Below, piece by piece: positions 7,152 through 9,247 of a stretch of 9,247 bases of DNA (position 1 is the first letter of the stretch; the number at the start of each line of letters is the position of its first letter). The stretch is from an uncultured Clostridia bacterium (GTDB lineage: Bacteria; Bacillota; Clostridia; Oscillospirales; CAG-272), in NCBI GenBank assembly GCA_904502055.1, contig CAJGDZ010000066.1, positions 1 through 9,247 on the forward strand, in the 5' to 3' direction. Both the position numbers and the translations under genes were made by a program. Below the pieces are notes generated by a model. That model saw nothing but the letters and a program-made list of their open reading frames with translations, did no database searches and was not told the DNA's origin.

Positions 7152-7757
7152 TTACTCCGGTTTGTCGGATCCGTTGCCGTCTCCGCCTGCAAATTCGGAG
7201 GCTATCGTCCTCCTGGCCTTGCACAGGATCTCTTCCACATCGGCACCGAAAATATCCAGTCCCTCTGCGGCATAGCGATAAATCTGCGTGACTCCAAAAA
7301 ATGTTTGGAACAAGGCTTTCACATAGGAAAAGCCAAAATCGTTCTGTCCGATAAACCCACCGGCTGTTGTCACATAATACACCGCCTTTGCCTTGCACAA
7401 GCTTTGGGGGATGCCTTGCTCGGAATAACAAAAGGTAATACCCGAAACGGTAACATTCTCCAGATACGTCTTCAACACCGCCGGGAACATCATATCCCAG
7501 TACGGTGCCGCAATCACGATTTTATCGGCTGATGCAAACTGCCCGGCAAGATCAAAATCCGAATGGGAAAAGTCCTGCTTTTGCACGGCCTGCTCCCGTA
7601 TTTCCAATCCCTTCAAATCCAGCGCCTTAAGCGGCATCCGACAGAGGTCTACCTCCTCTATGCTGCCGCTCAGACGGTCAAGAACCGCTTGTGCCAGCTC
7701 CCCGGTTCTTGAGCACGGCCTGACACAAGCGTTGATAAACAATACTCTGTCCGCCAT
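7152..7757 (-). CDS. Flavodoxin-fold FMN-dependent NAD(P)H oxidoreductase (AzoR/Flavodoxin_2-like)
   Basis: 201 residues, cytoplasmic. The opening strand DRVLFINA is followed by CVRPCSRT (11-18), the position of the FMN phosphate-binding loop. DKIVIAAPYWDMMFPAVL (78-95) and KTYLENV carry the family's P-x-(Y/W)-N/D flavin loop and dimer helix; VTTAGGF at 129-135 is the second flavin-contact loop. Family members reduce quinones or azo compounds with NAD(P)H, often by a two-electron mechanism that avoids radicals, but the natural substrate here cannot be told. The last residues (about 190-201) are a loose, Gly/Asp-rich tail. The ATG at 7757 directly follows the TGA of the STAS-kinase gene (TGAATG), with its GGAG inside that gene's final codons, so translation is probably coupled. 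Confidence 0.88.
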   Translation of the reverse strand: MADRVLFINACVRPCSRTGELAQAVLDRLSGSIEEVDLCRMPLKALDLKGLEIREQAVQKQDFSHSDFDLAGQFASADKIVIAAPYWDMMFPAVLKTYLENVTVSGITFCYSEQGIPQSLCKAKAVYYVTTAGGFIGQNDFGFSYVKALFQTFFGVTQIYRYAAEGLDIFGADVEEILCKARRTIASEFAGGDGNGSDKPE

Positions 7758-8930
7758 TCAGAACTCCAGAGAATCCACCCGACCAAGCAGCTCTGCCAGC
7801 ATTTCCTTGCACCTTGCGATCTTTGCAGGGCTATCGGCATCGCCGGGACGGCGAATGGCACGGCGAAGCATACGGGTATATCCAATAACCATTGCCTTTT
7901 CCGCAACGCTTTGGCATACCGCTTCGTCGTCTGTACCGAGATACATTTTCAGAGCCAGATTCCAGAATCTTCCGGCCGTTTCAAAGCTATAGCCGAAAAA
8001 GTCCATCATATTCTGATGGTCAAGCTCGGAGTATCCGACAAACGCATTGAACATAGAACCAAGCTCGAACACGGGATGTCCCATGCACAGGGTATCCATA
8101 TCGATCAGCAACGGCTCTCCGTTCTGCACCATAATATTATTGGTATGATAATCCCCGTGCATCAAGGTGTTTCGCTTCGGAACGGCCTCAATGAGAGCGC
8201 GGAGCTTGCTTCCCTGTTCTCCGGGAAGATGAGGCGCCACGAAATCTGCCCAATCAAGCGCGGTTTCCTTCATGTCGGGAACTTCGCCGTCATCAACTTC
8301 GATGGAGTGGATGTTCTTGAGCATATCGATATAATACTTTGCGGCAAGAGTCAGGTCATCGGGATCCTTGCGGATAAGCTTGGTGACGCTGGTGGCGTTC
8401 AGCAGTTCGGTAACGGTGCCGTAGCCGTCGCCTACGCGAACGATGCCGTAGGGAATAGCGGTGTTGATGCCGAGAACGAATGCGCGCCTTGCGTTTTCAC
8501 GCTCCTGCTTGATCTCGGGCAGTGCATCCTTTGCATAGTAGGTCTTTACGATGGTCTCACCGTCGTAACGATAAACTGCGCCGTTTGCGCCCTTGGCGAT
8601 AAATTCGCAGTTATCAACGTTCATGCGCTGATAAGCCTTTTCGATGGTGACCATGTCGGTGAAACCGGTCATGTCGAATACTTCGTATACATCGGCGGCT
8701 ACATTGATAATTGCAAGCTGGGGATCTTCCTTCCTGAGCTTCAGGATAACGCGCAGACCGGCGGAAGAGATGTACTCAAGGCTGTCGGCATCGACAACGG
8801 TGTGCTTTCCCTTATTTTCGTTTTTGCTGGCGAATATCTTCTCTTCGGCAGCGGCTGCGTTGGAGGCATCGATCCTGCCTTCGATGGCGATGTAAAGTAT
8901 ATCCTTATCTATGCGGTGGGTAATGTTCAT
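7758..8930 (-). CDS. STAS domain fused to APH-type phosphotransferase (kinase fold)
   Basis: 390 residues in two parts. Residues 1 to about 103 are a STAS domain like the anti-sigma factor antagonists SpoIIAA/RsbV: GRIDASNA near 18-25, then VVDADSLEYISSAGLRVIL (45-63), where Ser55 or Ser56 is at the site phosphorylated in true antagonists. From about 108 on is an aminoglycoside-phosphotransferase-like kinase (PF01636): GANGAVY (114-120) as nucleotide loop, Lys129 in IVKTYY, MHGDYHTNNIM (257-267) with catalytic Asp260, and LLIDMDTL (274-281) with metal-binding Asp277 and Asp279. All kinase residues are present, so activity is likely. The acceptor is unknown; this does not establish antibiotic resistance. 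Similar kinases occur in a Fibrobacter paralogous family (TIGR02172, from memory). It starts four bases after the HD gene. Glycine codon choice changes within the gene. Confidence 0.9.
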   Translation of the reverse strand: MNITHRIDKDILYIAIEGRIDASNAAAAEEKIFASKNENKGKHTVVDADSLEYISSAGLRVILKLRKEDPQLAIINVAADVYEVFDMTGFTDMVTIEKAYQRMNVDNCEFIAKGANGAVYRYDGETIVKTYYAKDALPEIKQERENARRAFVLGINTAIPYGIVRVGDGYGTVTELLNATSVTKLIRKDPDDLTLAAKYYIDMLKNIHSIEVDDGEVPDMKETALDWADFVAPHLPGEQGSKLRALIEAVPKRNTLMHGDYHTNNIMVQNGEPLLIDMDTLCMGHPVFELGSMFNAFVGYSELDHQNMMDFFGYSFETAGRFWNLALKMYLGTDDEAVCQSVAEKAMVIGYTRMLRRAIRRPGDADSPAKIARCKEMLAELLGRVDSLEF

Positions 8931-8934
8931 CTGT

Positions 8935-9247
8935 TCATACTCCTTTTCCAAATACGATTTCTGTAAGGGCGTTGTACTCGATCCATGCGGAGGTATCCGA
9001 AAGTCTCCCGGTATATTTTGCTATGCTGCGGTAATACCAGGCCTGTTCTTTTACGTCCTTCTGATTGAATTTCTGCCAGAGCGCGTCGCCTTCTGTTTTC
9101 CAATCACGATAGAAGGAACGCATATTGGCGAGCTTATCTCCGAGCCACAGCATCAGAACGCCGATATCATCGGTGTTTTTGAGTTTCTCCAGAGATTCCT
9201 CTTTGCGGATGCGCCAGGTGGCCTCGGGGGACATATCTTCGCGCTTG
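8935..9247 (-). CDS. HD-superfamily hydrolase, (p)ppGpp-hydrolase-like (C-terminal part only)
   Basis: The last 103 complete codons of a frame that stays open to the right edge; the ATG at 9234 is internal, not the start. GVLMLWLGDKLANMRSFYRD carries the DKLxN element that supplies the last conserved aspartate of HD-domain hydrolases of the HD_4/SpoT type, followed by GDALWQKFNQKDVKEQAWYY, which I recognise from small stand-alone HD proteins of Clostridia. The HD dyad itself lies off the window, so catalytic competence cannot be judged. Stand-alone members often hydrolyse (p)ppGpp or other nucleotides, but this is a family-level statement. Its final codons hold the ribosome binding site of the STAS-kinase gene, so the two are almost certainly in one operon. 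Confidence 0.75.
   Translation of the reverse strand, partial: KREDMSPEATWRIRKEESLEKLKNTDDIGVLMLWLGDKLANMRSFYRDWKTEGDALWQKFNQKDVKEQAWYYRSIAKYTGRLSDTSAWIEYNALTEIVFGKGV
8940..8945 (-). promoter_or_regulatory. Ribosome binding site that decides the STAS-kinase start
   Basis: AAGGAG on the minus strand, nine bases before the ATG at 8930 and inside the last codons of the HD gene. An in-frame TTG at 8951 would add seven residues but lies upstream of this motif, so the ATG is chosen and the two genes do not overlap. Confidence 0.75.

Noticed and set aside
7129..7152. Seven-residue frame overlapping the FMN enzyme stop (TAATG)
   Set aside because: Too short and without supporting context; best explained as chance in the 27-base spacer.
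7758..8930. Calling the APH-fold gene an aminoglycoside resistance gene
   Set aside because: The fold is shared with choline, homoserine and other kinases; the STAS fusion and chromosomal operon setting give no support for drug modification.
7911..8966. Plus-strand open frame of 351 codons
   Set aside because: Antisense to the STAS-kinase gene; no domain and no plausible ribosome binding site.

Overview
The window comes from a bacterium, most likely a clostridial Firmicute of the gut or rumen (Lachnospiraceae/Oscillospiraceae type). This is inferred from strong GGAGG-type ribosome binding sites, GTG starts alongside ATG, an intermediate base composition by eye, and the families present: a LytS/YesM-type kinase, VanZ, RDD and a YugP-like protein. 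No 16S or marker gene is present, so genus is not claimed. All eight real genes are on the minus strand, and transcription runs from the right end of the window to the left. The long plus-strand open frames are antisense shadows.

Reading in the direction of transcription, the right third holds a partial HD-superfamily hydrolase of the (p)ppGpp-hydrolase-like type (cut by the window end). Four bases later comes a fusion of a STAS (anti-anti-sigma type) domain to an APH-type phosphotransferase. Its stop codon directly abuts the start of a flavodoxin-fold FMN oxidoreductase, and 27 bases later begins a 5'-nucleotidase-family metallophosphatase without a signal peptide. These four are tightly packed and probably co-transcribed.

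After a 131-base gap that starts with an inverted repeat come three more genes: an acyltransferase of the condensation-domain/alcohol acetyltransferase type, a YugP-like membrane protein that has lost its zinc-protease active site, and a VanZ-RDD membrane protein with a cytoplasmic C-terminal domain resembling part of a GHKL ATPase. Spacing of 59 and 29 bases suggests one transcript or continuation of the first.

The left end holds a large sensor histidine kinase (eight predicted membrane segments, extracellular domain near the N-terminus, LytS-type kinase core), preceded by a convincing sigma-A promoter of its own. Its last residues and any partner regulator lie outside the window.

No rRNA, tRNA, CRISPR, insertion sequence or convincing intrinsic terminator was seen. 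The most noteworthy points are the ungapped loss of HExGH in the YugP-like protein, the STAS-kinase fusion, the three-part VanZ-RDD-GHKL-like protein, and a change in codon choice inside the STAS-kinase gene. How these genes work together is not known. A role in envelope homeostasis or stress signalling is an inference from VanZ, YugP-like, STAS and HD neighbours.
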